Assembly (NCBI GenBank): GCA_946221495.1 | Contig: CAMIFA010000104.1 | Location: 1 to 17,716, forward strand | Direction: 5' to 3' | DNA: 17,716 nt | Source: an uncultured cyanobacterium | Lineage (GTDB): Bacteria; Cyanobacteriota; Cyanobacteriia; Cyanobacteriales; Chroococcidiopsidaceae | In this document: positions 6,846 through 13,561 of the stretch, one piece after another | Position numbering within the stretch: the first letter of the stretch is position 1 | How the letters are laid out: each line of letters begins with the position of its first letter | The notes under the pieces: model-generated | Database searches by the model: none | What the model saw: the letters and a program-made list of their open reading frames with translations, nothing else | What the model was told of the DNA's origin: nothing | Program-made: the position numbers and the translations under genes

Positions 6846-6939
6846 GGTTGTGTAGCAAGGTATAGCAAGTAGCTTTTCTTAAGGAAAAGTTATTAAATTT
6901 GCATGAACCAAGGAGGTTTTAAAGTAGCCTTACACAACC
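6846..6939. ncRNA. Candidate structured RNA or regulatory fold
   Basis: GGTTGTGTA (6846-6854) and TACACAACC (6931-6939) form a perfect nine-pair closing stem. Inside are CTTTTC-TTAAG-GAAAAG (6873-6889), a direct repeat of TAGCAAG, and an orphan AAGGAGGT (6910-6917) with no ATG, GTG or TTG at a usable distance. It lies in the middle of the gene-free region. Transcription and orientation are unknown; this is a candidate only. Confidence 0.3.
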
Positions 6940-7190
6940 GAATCACAATATAAATTTAGGTTCTCTGTTCTCAGCTTGCGAAAAATTGAGTTATTTTTAT
7001 ACAAGCTTCTCAGTGAATCTACTGTATACTAACTTAGAAATTCTGTTTTGAGCAACATTCATTCCGCGATTGTACGTAGTAGGATTGGCTAAACCTCCGT
7101 TTTAACTTTCCCAATATAAACAGCGATACATAGGAACTTCAGTAGTTTCCCCCGTCTTCATCTAATCTTTATCAAAAATCCCGCCTTTTA

Positions 7191-7208
7191 TGAAGTTTGT
7201 GTGAAGTT
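7191..7208. promoter_or_regulatory. Direct repeat TGAAGTT with 11-bp period
   Basis: TGAAGTT occurs at 7191-7197 and 7202-7208, one helical turn apart, about 160 bp before the dedA-like start. Such spacing is typical of binding sites for OmpR-type response regulators. The heptamer does not match a regulator box I can name. Confidence 0.25.
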
Positions 7209-7368
7209 AATAGGCGATCGCTTGCATGAATTTACAGATCAGGCATTCGCCCTAAAGAGGAATAAATTATAAACCTAATGACCACCTAAAACTTCAAATT
7301 GGTTTGACACCATTCTATAAAACACGCCAAGATAAAGGCAAAGTAAAAATTTGTAAAGGCTGTGTCAA

Positions 7369-8007
7369 ATGTCTTTTGAGTTTATCTCACTGGAAAAAAT
7401 TGAGGAAATTGCCGCTCAATATGGCTATTGGGCAGTTTTTATCGGAATTTTGCTAGAAAATCTTGGCATTCCCCTACCCGGCGAAACCGTGACTCTGGTG
7501 GGAGGATTTCTTGCTGGTAGTGGTCAATTAAATTATTGGTTTGTTCTAGCTAGTGCAGCTTTAGGAGCATTTATCGGCGGTAATTGTGGCTATTGGATTG
7601 GTAGATTTACTGGCTGGTCTTTTTTACTGCAACTAGGTCGCTTCTTACGAATTTCAGAGGAGCGATTAGAGGAGAGTAAGCATAAATTTAGTGAAAACGC
7701 TGGGAAAGCAGTTTTCTTTGGGCGTTTTATCGCCCTATTACGAATTTTATCCGGATTACTAGCAGGAATCGCTGAGATGCCCTACAGTAAATTCTTTTTG
7801 TATAACCTAGCAGGAGCGATTACTTGGGCATCTGTGATGGTGACACTATCTTTCTTTCTAGGAAAAATCATTTCCCTAGAACAACTGGTCAGTTGGGCAG
7901 GTCAGTTTACAATAGTGGCTTTGCTGATTGTTGTTGCCTGGATTGTTGTACCCCTGTGGCTAGAAAGCCGTCAAGTTAAACAGTCAGTAGCAAAAACTGA
8001 GGAATGA
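7369..8007 (+). CDS. DedA-family membrane protein (VTT domain)
   Basis: A 212-residue inner-membrane protein of the DedA/VTT (SNARE-associated) family. Relatives are linked to undecaprenyl-phosphate or phospholipid translocation and to membrane potential. Family landmarks are present: ENLGIPLPGE with Glu30 and Glu39 (re-entrant loop), GGNCGYWIGRF (70-80), the FFGRFIALLRILSG signature (116-129) with Arg119 and Arg125, and NLAGAITWA with Asn146 and Trp153. Hydrophobic segments lie at about 18-34, 50-78, 118-135, 142-165 and 178-197. A weak ribosome-binding site (AAAGG, near 7355) lies about ten bases before the ATG. The gene converges on argG, with a heptad/hairpin repeat in between. The transported lipid cannot be told from sequence. 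Confidence 0.93.
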   Translation: MSFEFISLEKIEEIAAQYGYWAVFIGILLENLGIPLPGETVTLVGGFLAGSGQLNYWFVLASAALGAFIGGNCGYWIGRFTGWSFLLQLGRFLRISEERLEESKHKFSENAGKAVFFGRFIALLRILSGLLAGIAEMPYSKFFLYNLAGAITWASVMVTLSFFLGKIISLEQLVSWAGQFTIVALLIVVAWIVVPLWLESRQVKQSVAKTEE

Positions 8008-8042
8008 GAAGACAGGAGACAAGTCGCTGCGCTCCAGTTAGG

Positions 8043-8127
8043 AGTTTTGAATGTTGAATGTTGAGTTAAAAGAAGTAATTACTTCAACGTTCTTGAATTC
8101 AAAACTCAAAACTCAAAACTCAAAACT
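8043..8127. repeat. Hairpin-forming intergenic repeat with CAAAACT heptads (copy 2)
   Basis: Second copy of the element at 1398-1499. Four tandem CAAAACT units occupy 8100-8127. AGTTTTGAAT (8043-8052) pairs perfectly with ATTCAAAACT (8097-8106), GTTGA can pair with TCAAC further in, and a perfect 14-bp palindrome GAAGTAATTACTTC (8072-8085) closes the fold. Relative to copy 1 the left arm carries one extra AATGTTG heptamer. It ends 4 bp before the argG stop and lies between two convergent genes. Confidence 0.75.
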
Positions 8128-8131
8128 ATTT

Positions 8132-9334
8132 CTAGCCCCTAGATTGCTGTGACCAAATGCGCGTGGGTAGTCCCCAAAGGTAAATAAAGCCTTCTGCTGC
8201 CTTATGGTCAAATTTATCGTCAGCACCGTAGGTTGCTAAGTCAGGAGTGTAGAGAGACTTGTCTGAGCTACGACCAACAATCATCGCATTACCTTTGAAG
8301 AGCTTGATCCGTACAGTTCCAGATACTCGCTCTTGAGTCTGCCTAATAAAAGCATCTAAGGCGGCTTTAAGGGGACTATACCAAAGACCGTTGTAGATCA
8401 TCTGGCTATAAGTTTCCTCGATCCCACGCTTATAGTGGGTGACATCTGCTGTTAAAGTTAAGCTTTCTAGGTCGCGGTGTGCCTGAATTAAAACTGATAA
8501 AGCTGGTACTTCATAAATTTCCCGCGACTTGATGCCTACTAAACGGTTTTCAACCATGTCGATGCGCCCAACTCCATGCTTCCCCACAATTTCATTGAGT
8601 TGCGCTATCAGTTCAACAGGGGCAATTCCTTCACCATTCAGTGTAGTAGGAATACCTTGGTGGAAGCCAATTTCAACGTACTCTGGATCATCTGGAGTGT
8701 CGGGAATTCCTTTTGTCATCAAATAAATTTCTTCTAACGGTTCTACACTAGGATCTTCTAGCGGTCCCGCTTCAATAGAGCGACCGAGTAAGTTACGGTC
8801 AATACTATAGGGAGAAGATTTTTTCACTGGCGAAGGAATGCCAAAGCGTTCACCGTAAGCGATTGTTTCCTCGCGGCTCATGCCCCACTCCCGCGCTGGT
8901 GCTAGCACCTTCAGGTGCGGATTAAGGGCGGCAATTGAAACATCAAACCTGACTTGATCATTGCCTTTACCTGTACAACCATGAGCTACCGCATCAGCGC
9001 CGTATTGTTCAGCTGCTTCTACCAACAACTTAGCAATTAAGGGACGAGCTAGCGCCGTAGATAGAGGATAACGATTTTCGTAAAGGGCGTTCGCCTGGAG
9101 CGCTGGAAAAGCATAATCTTTAACAAAACGCATCTGAGCATCCACCACTAGCGATTGGCTTGCGCCGGATTTAAGCGCTTTTTCTCGAACTGGATCTAGT
9201 TCATCTCCCTGACCTAAATCTGCCGCTAGCGTAATTACTTCTTCAACGCCCCACTCTTGCTTAAGGTAGGGAATACAAACGGAAGTATCAACTCCACCGG
9301 AATATGCCAGCACAACTTTGGTAGCACGACCCAT
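8132..9334 (-). CDS. argG: Argininosuccinate synthase
   Basis: Cytosolic enzyme joining citrulline and aspartate with ATP to give argininosuccinate, the penultimate step of arginine synthesis. The 400-residue length is typical. The ATP-pyrophosphatase loop is AYSGGVDTS (residues 10-18), followed by ADLGQGDELDPVREKA. The substrate-binding region contains AHGCTGKGNDQVRF and the segment SPYSIDRNLLGRSIEAGPLEDP. The open frame reaches back to 9373, but the ATG at 9332-9334 begins the conserved MGRATKVVLAYSGG N-terminus; the ribosome-binding site is weak (AAGAAAA). It is divergent from the glycosyltransferase gene and no other arginine gene lies nearby, consistent with the dispersed arginine genes of cyanobacteria. 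No ArgR-type operator was recognised upstream. Confidence 0.97.
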   Translation of the reverse strand: MGRATKVVLAYSGGVDTSVCIPYLKQEWGVEEVITLAADLGQGDELDPVREKALKSGASQSLVVDAQMRFVKDYAFPALQANALYENRYPLSTALARPLIAKLLVEAAEQYGADAVAHGCTGKGNDQVRFDVSIAALNPHLKVLAPAREWGMSREETIAYGERFGIPSPVKKSSPYSIDRNLLGRSIEAGPLEDPSVEPLEEIYLMTKGIPDTPDDPEYVEIGFHQGIPTTLNGEGIAPVELIAQLNEIVGKHGVGRIDMVENRLVGIKSREIYEVPALSVLIQAHRDLESLTLTADVTHYKRGIEETYSQMIYNGLWYSPLKAALDAFIRQTQERVSGTVRIKLFKGNAMIVGRSSDKSLYTPDLATYGADDKFDHKAAEGFIYLWGLPTRIWSQQSRG

Positions 9335-9515
9335 TGATTTTTCTTGGCAAAACAACGAAACATTATTATGCAACTAATTTAGGCTGATTCTTGTCAGAAA
9401 TAGCACAGATTCATATTCCTTATTAGGCTTAGAGGGGAGCAAGCTAATTCCTAACTGTGTTTAAATCAGTTGAAATCATTGAAAATCCTTGAAAAAGGTT
9501 ATTACGGGAGCAGCA

Positions 9516-10448
9516 GTGTTTTTCAGCGTTGTCATTCCAACTTATAATCGCCGACTCATTTTAGAGAAGTGCTTGAGAGCGCTAGAACACCAGTTAACTG
9601 ATGACTCTATTACTGGCTATGAAGTTGTTTTAGTCGATGATGGCTCAACAGATGGCACATTGGCATGGTTACAGGAGAACCCAGATTTTCCCCATGTGCG
9701 ATCGCTAATTCAAGATCATCAAGGTCCAGCAGCAGCTCGTAATCTTGGTGTAGAAAATTCAATTGGTGACATCATTATTTTTATTGATAGCGATTTAGTT
9801 GTCACGCCCAATTTTCTCCAAGCTCATGCTGAGGCGTTAATCCAAGCACAACAGACTTTGGGAAGCGATCGCGTTTTTACTTATGGTCAAGTGATCAATA
9901 CTTGCAACTTCGATGATCCCTGCTCGGAACCCTATAAATTAACAGATTTTTCCGCCGCTTATTTTGCTACGGGAAATGTGGCGATCGCGCGTAAATGGCT
10001 GCAAAAAGCTGGGTTATTTGACACGCGCTTTCAACTTTACGGTTGGGAAGATTTGGAATTAGGCGTTCGTTTAAAACAGCTAGGTTTAAAACTAATCAAA
10101 TGTCCAGCTGCTGTAGGCTATCATTGGCATCCACCCTTTGCTTTAGATCAAATTCCCTCTTTAATTGACAAAGAAATTCAACGCGGACGGATGGGAGTGC
10201 TGTTTTACCAAAAGCACCCGATTTGGGAAGTCCGGATGATGATTCAAATGACGTGGCTACACCGTCTCCTATGGGGTATCCTTTCGCTTAGGGGGAACCT
10301 TAACGAACGTACTTTAGCTCCGTTCTTACAATGGCTCATTGATCGCGGTAAGCCTCAACTAGCACTAGAGATTGCCCGAATTTTTCTTAACTGGTATAAC
10401 GTCCAAGGAGTTTACACTGCCTATACTGAGATGCAGCAAAATGTCTAA
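9516..10448 (+). CDS. Family 2 glycosyltransferase
   Basis: A GT-A fold glycosyltransferase of about 310 residues. The N-terminus is FFSVVIPTYNRRLILEKCLRAL. LVDDGSTDGT (DDGS at about 41-44) binds the nucleotide sugar, IIFIDSDLVV supplies the DxD-type metal motif (91-93), and GWEDLELGVRLKQLG (about 176-190) contains the catalytic-base ED motif seen in polysaccharide and lipid-linked transferases. HWHPP follows. No membrane helix is evident. The frame can start at a TTG (9489), but the GTG at 9516 has GGGAG five bases upstream and removes only non-conserved residues, so it is preferred. Donor and acceptor cannot be inferred; there is no surrounding glycan cluster, so a stand-alone envelope or glycolipid role is possible. 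Confidence 0.88.
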   Translation: MFFSVVIPTYNRRLILEKCLRALEHQLTDDSITGYEVVLVDDGSTDGTLAWLQENPDFPHVRSLIQDHQGPAAARNLGVENSIGDIIIFIDSDLVVTPNFLQAHAEALIQAQQTLGSDRVFTYGQVINTCNFDDPCSEPYKLTDFSAAYFATGNVAIARKWLQKAGLFDTRFQLYGWEDLELGVRLKQLGLKLIKCPAAVGYHWHPPFALDQIPSLIDKEIQRGRMGVLFYQKHPIWEVRMMIQMTWLHRLLWGILSLRGNLNERTLAPFLQWLIDRGKPQLALEIARIFLNWYNVQGVYTAYTEMQQNV

Positions 10449-10460
10449 ACCAAGGTTTTC

Positions 10461-10486
10461 GCTGCTCAGAACTTTTCCAGAGCAGC
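10461..10486 (+). terminator. Hairpin after the glycosyltransferase gene
   Basis: GCTGCTC (10461-10467) and GAGCAGC (10480-10486) form a perfect seven-pair stem with a 12-base loop, 12 bp past the stop. The following ACTTTATC is only a weak T-tract, so termination efficiency is uncertain. Confidence 0.55.
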
Positions 10487-10542
10487 ACTTTATCAAAGCT
10501 AATTTAAATATGGTAAACTAGTAGAGTTGTCTAAAAATCACA

Positions 10543-10589
10543 CATCCAGCTATTTTCGGGTGTTTCTTACAGAGAAATACGTCTGGATG
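10543..10589 (+). promoter_or_regulatory. Structured leader of rpsB (candidate uS2 autoregulation element)
   Basis: CATCCAG (10543-10549) pairs with CTGGATG (10583-10589), enclosing a smaller TTTCT/AGAAA stem. It ends 17 bases before the AGGAG site of rpsB (10607-10611). uS2 represses its own rpsB-tsf mRNA through a leader in E. coli and other bacteria; functional equivalence here is inferred. A TAAACT at 10514-10519 could be the -10 element, but no good -35 is visible. Confidence 0.4.
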
Positions 10590-10618
10590 GAGGTTTAACC
10601 CGAATTAGGAGATCAAAA

Positions 10619-11416
10619 ATGGCGGTTATTTCACTGGCTCAAATGATGGAGTCTGGAGTTCACTTTGGGCATCAAACCCGACGCTGGAATCCAAAAATGG
10701 ATCCGTATATTTATACTGCCCGTAACGGAGTTCATATCATTGACTTGGTGCAGACTGCTCAGTTAATGGAAGATGCATATAAATATATGCGCTCCTCAGC
10801 TGAACAGGGCAAGAAGTTCTTGTTTGTGGGTACAAAAAGACAAGCTGCGGGAATTGTAGCCCAGGAAGCTACTCGTTGTGGTTCCCACTATATCAACCAA
10901 CGCTGGTTGGGTGGAATGCTGACAAACTGGACAACAATTAAAACACGGGCAGAGCGACTGAAAGAACTAGAGCGCCGCGAAGAAACTGGTGCGCTTGATT
11001 TGTTACCGAAAAAAGAAGCTTCTATGCTACGTCGGGAGATGGCAAAACTCCAAAAATACTTGGGTGGCATTAAAACAATGCGAAAAATCCCCGACATCGT
11101 AGTAATTGTTGACCAGCGACGAGAGTATAACGCAGTCCAAGAATGTCAGAAATTGGGAATTCAAATTGTGTCTATGTTAGATACAAATTGCGACCCGGAT
11201 TTAGTTGATATTCCGATCCCTGCCAATGATGATGCTATCCGGTCAATTAAACTGATAGTAGGTAAATTAGCAGACGCAATTTACGAAGGTCGTCACGGTC
11301 AGCTCGATGCGGAAGAAGACTATGAAGATTACGAAGGTGCTGAAGGAGACTTCGACGAGGAAGAAGGCGAATATACAGACGCACTAATTCCCGACGAAGA
11401 AGAAACCGAAGAATAA
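10619..11416 (+). CDS. rpsB: Small ribosomal subunit protein uS2
   Basis: A 265-residue ribosomal protein S2, which joins the 30S subunit late and binds at the head-body junction near bS1. Signatures include SLAQMMESGVHFGHQTRRWNPKM at the N-terminus, QRWLGGMLTNWTTIK (about 93-107) and the C-terminal domain stretch PDLVDIPIPANDDAIRSIKLI (about 198-218). A very acidic tail of about 35 residues follows, rich in Glu, Asp and Tyr, a known variable feature of cyanobacterial uS2. AGGAG (10607-10611) lies seven bases before the ATG. It heads the rpsB-tsf pair, with a strong hairpin in the 117-bp gap to tsf. Confidence 0.97.
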   Translation: MAVISLAQMMESGVHFGHQTRRWNPKMDPYIYTARNGVHIIDLVQTAQLMEDAYKYMRSSAEQGKKFLFVGTKRQAAGIVAQEATRCGSHYINQRWLGGMLTNWTTIKTRAERLKELERREETGALDLLPKKEASMLRREMAKLQKYLGGIKTMRKIPDIVVIVDQRREYNAVQECQKLGIQIVSMLDTNCDPDLVDIPIPANDDAIRSIKLIVGKLADAIYEGRHGQLDAEEDYEDYEGAEGDFDEEEGEYTDALIPDEEETEE

Positions 11417-11446
11417 TTAGTGCTGTAGAAGCTAACTGTGCTTATC

Positions 11447-11486
11447 CTGAGTCCAAAGTAAAATAAAATAATTACTTAGGACTCAG
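11447..11486 (+). terminator. Strong hairpin between rpsB and tsf (attenuator or processing site)
   Basis: A 15-bp stem (11447-11461 with 11472-11486) has one mismatch and a 10-base A/T loop. The 5' arm begins CTGAGTCC and the 3' arm ends GGACTCAG. No T-tract follows, so it may act as a partial terminator, RNase processing site or stability element separating the expression of uS2 and EF-Ts. Confidence 0.6.
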
Positions 11487-11533
11487 CATCTACAGGAATT
11501 TCGTTGTGTCAGTCAAGTAGGAATTGAAGCAAG

Positions 11534-12478
11534 ATGGCGGAAATATCTGCACAAGTCGTCAAAGAGCTACGTGAAAGAACCGGCGCTGGCATGATGGATT
11601 GCAAAAAGGCGCTGAAGGAAAACGAGGGTGATATGACCAAAGCCACAGAATGGCTACGGCAAAAAGGTATCACCTCAGCTGACAAAAAAGCTGGACGGGT
11701 AGCCGCAGAAGGACTCATAGGCAGCTACATCAAGACTGGCGGCAGTGTTGGTGTATTGGTAGAAGTGAATTGTGAGACTGACTTCGTGGCTCGTCGTGAA
11801 GAGTTTCAAAAGCTGGTGCAAAACATTGCCATGCAAGCAGCAGACTCTTCAGACGTAGAGTCTCTAATGAGCCAGCTATATATTCACAACCAAGATATTA
11901 CTGTTGAACAGTTCGTTAAGGAAACTATTGCCCAAATTGGGGAAAACATTCAGGTGCGTCGCTTCACCCGATTTGTGTTGGCTGAAGGAGCAGCTGGATT
12001 AGTAGGTAGCTACATCCATACAGGTGGTAGAGTTGGTGTCTTGGTGGAAGTGAACTGTGAAAGCGAAGCAGTTGCTAGTCGCGAGGAATTTCAAACGCTA
12101 GTACGCAACATTGCTATGCAAGTTGCGGCTTGTCCCAATGTCGAATATGTGAAAGTAGAGGACATTCCCACCGAGATTGTCCAGAAGGAAAAAGACATCG
12201 AAATGGGTCGGGATGACTTAGCAAAAAAACCAGACAATATCAAAGAAAAAATTGTTCAGGGTCGAATTGAGAAACGCCTGAAAGAAATGACTTTGATAGA
12301 CCAGCCTTTTATTCGTGATCAAAGTATTACTGTAGAAGAACTGATTAAGCAAAGCGTAGGAACTTTAGGAGAAGACGTTCAAGTTAAGCGTTTTGTTCGC
12401 TTTATTTTGGGCGAAGGAATTGAAAAACAGGAAAGCAATTTTGCCCAAGAAGTCTCTGCTCAAATGGGCACTAAGTAA
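11534..12478 (+). CDS. tsf: Elongation factor Ts with duplicated core module
   Basis: EF-Ts exchanges GDP for GTP on EF-Tu in translation elongation. The N-terminal UBA-like region (ELRERTGAGMMDCKKAL, 11-27) and KKAGRVAAEG are standard. The core is present twice: module A, GSYIKTGGSVGVLVEVNCETDFVAR (63-87) through to the strand ending RRFTRFVLAEG (142-152); module B, GSYIHTGGRVGVLVEVNCE (158-176) through to KRFVRFILGEG (285-295). Only module B carries the inserted helical hairpin (about 205-263). Module A keeps the TDFVA sequence, whose Asp-Phe pair reaches into EF-Tu in E. coli EF-Ts; module B reads SEAVA instead. At 314 residues it exceeds short cyanobacterial forms (about 218, from memory) by roughly one module. 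No strong ribosome-binding site is visible (GAAG at 11526-11529). Confidence 0.96.
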   Translation: MAEISAQVVKELRERTGAGMMDCKKALKENEGDMTKATEWLRQKGITSADKKAGRVAAEGLIGSYIKTGGSVGVLVEVNCETDFVARREEFQKLVQNIAMQAADSSDVESLMSQLYIHNQDITVEQFVKETIAQIGENIQVRRFTRFVLAEGAAGLVGSYIHTGGRVGVLVEVNCESEAVASREEFQTLVRNIAMQVAACPNVEYVKVEDIPTEIVQKEKDIEMGRDDLAKKPDNIKEKIVQGRIEKRLKEMTLIDQPFIRDQSITVEELIKQSVGTLGEDVQVKRFVRFILGEGIEKQESNFAQEVSAQMGTK

Positions 12479-12507
12479 TTGCTAGCCAACAATTAGCTAA
12501 TTAACAG

Positions 12508-12546
12508 GACAGGTTAACCAAACTAGGGCTGACCTGTCTTTTATTT
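12508..12546 (+). terminator. Intrinsic terminator after tsf
   Basis: GACAGGT (12508-12514) pairs with ACCTGTC (12532-12538) around a 17-base loop and is followed directly by TTTTATTT. It lies 30 bp beyond the tsf stop and fits a Rho-independent terminator ending the rpsB-tsf unit. Confidence 0.75.
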
Positions 12547-12704
12547 AGAAATAGGGATTAGCATGAGGCGGTGGTAGATATTGGGTACTTATAAAAACTC
12601 AAAAATCTTTGGCGAAAAACTAGCAGCAGGCATTTGAGTCGTTATCTTATAAAGGAGTACATTTGTACTTTGGTCTAGAGTAGTTGTCTTCGGGTAAGCG
12701 AGCT

Positions 12705-13481
12705 ATGGCAATTGAGCAAATTGAGCGGGATATTGCCGCTTTGGAAGTAGTAGTAAAAGAAATTGCGGCAGAATTTCATAGGGCTTACACAAGTTATCTA
12801 ACTGCTTTAGGACGAGCAGTGCGGCAGCAACTAATTTTAGCTAGTTATCACTTATGTACTCAAGGCTATCCAGAAGCTTTTCTAAGTTTATCTTTTAACC
12901 AGCGACAACAATTGCAGCAAGCTATCCGTAGCTTAGGTAAAGATGCAGTTGAGCAACTAATTACTGAGCTAAAAGTTGGAGAGCATAGGAGTCAGGAGCC
13001 AGGAATGCTGGATTCAACTCAAATCTATCCTGCTAAACCTATGGATTTAGTGCAATGGCAACAAAATCTAGAACAGGCGATCGCTGATACCCTCAAAAAA
13101 GTTTCTCGTGAAACTAATAGCTTATTGCAGCAAACTGGAATATTACCCAGTAAATTACCACCGCCAGTGCTGGAAGTTGCTTTAGATGCATCAGAAGCTG
13201 CTGGTGAGACTATGGCTAGTCCGCCTAACCTTTTAAAATTGGTAATTGAAACTGAACACAAGGAGGAGTCGCAAGAATCGACTGTGACAAACATTATCGC
13301 TATTAATATGCGGTTGTCGGAAATTGAGTTTGCAGATGCAGATTCAAGAGCTGGGCGCAATCAAATTAAGCATCTTGAAACTAAAGCGCGATCGCTATTT
13401 CGGGAGTATCTTAAAAAGCAGCAAGAGCGTTCAATTGCCTCTGCTGAAGTTGCATGGCGTGCCAGTTGGTTTGAGGATTAG
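12705..13481 (+). CDS. Unrecognised, mostly helical protein between tsf and recG
   Basis: A 258-residue protein of unknown function. The N-terminal half (about 1-95) is almost entirely charged and helical (AIEQIERDIAALEVVVKEIAAEFHRAY, then FNQRQQLQQAIRSLGKDAVEQLITEL). A variable linker with a Pro-rich stretch (KLPPPVLEV) follows. The last 50 residues (MRLSEIEFADADSRAGRNQIKHLETKARSLFREYLKKQQ) again look helical and coiled-coil-prone. No signal peptide, membrane segment or enzyme motif is visible. The ATG at 12705 starts the conserved-looking helix; an upstream TTG at 12684 would add seven residues. The ribosome-binding site is weak (AAGCGAG). Same strand as recG, 80 bp apart; co-transcription with recG is plausible, but a functional link is unproven. 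Two HIP1 sites inside suggest it is native. Confidence 0.78.
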   Translation: MAIEQIERDIAALEVVVKEIAAEFHRAYTSYLTALGRAVRQQLILASYHLCTQGYPEAFLSLSFNQRQQLQQAIRSLGKDAVEQLITELKVGEHRSQEPGMLDSTQIYPAKPMDLVQWQQNLEQAIADTLKKVSRETNSLLQQTGILPSKLPPPVLEVALDASEAAGETMASPPNLLKLVIETEHKEESQESTVTNIIAINMRLSEIEFADADSRAGRNQIKHLETKARSLFREYLKKQQERSIASAEVAWRASWFED

Positions 13482-13529
13482 CTATTAATCTAAATCTCCG
13501 TTCTAAGTTATATGTCGGTATCAATGAGT

Positions 13530-13558
13530 GCTAATTGCCTACTGCTAATCGCTAATTG
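13530..13558. repeat. Short GCTAAT repeat abutting the recG start
   Basis: GCTAATTG, GCTAATC and GCTAATTG occur at 13530-13537, 13544-13550 and 13551-13558. Repetitive text of this kind is common in cyanobacterial intergenic DNA. The last unit ends 3 bp before the recG ATG and occupies the place where a ribosome-binding site would be. Confidence 0.5.
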
Positions 13559-13561
13559 TTT

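Larger units (their letters stand above)
6714..7368. other. 655-bp gene-free region between STAS and DedA genes
   Basis: I find no credible protein gene on either strand; the longest start-to-stop frames are about 30 codons or less with no ribosome-binding site. It holds the promoters of the divergent STAS and dedA-like genes, a foldable segment at 6846-6939, a tandem TGAAGTT repeat at 7191-7208, and one HIP1 site at 7214-7221. A TTGACA at 7304-7309 is not matched by a well-placed -10 element. Confidence 0.6.

Noticed and set aside
7304..7336. TTGACA (7304-7309) as the -35 of a dedA promoter
   Set aside because: Candidate -10 sequences (TATAAA close by, GATAAA at 7331) have wrong spacing of about 6 and 21 bases.
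11720..12150. Duplication within tsf as an assembly error
   Set aside because: The two modules differ at many codons and in key residues, and only one carries the helical insertion, so this is an old duplication rather than a misassembly.
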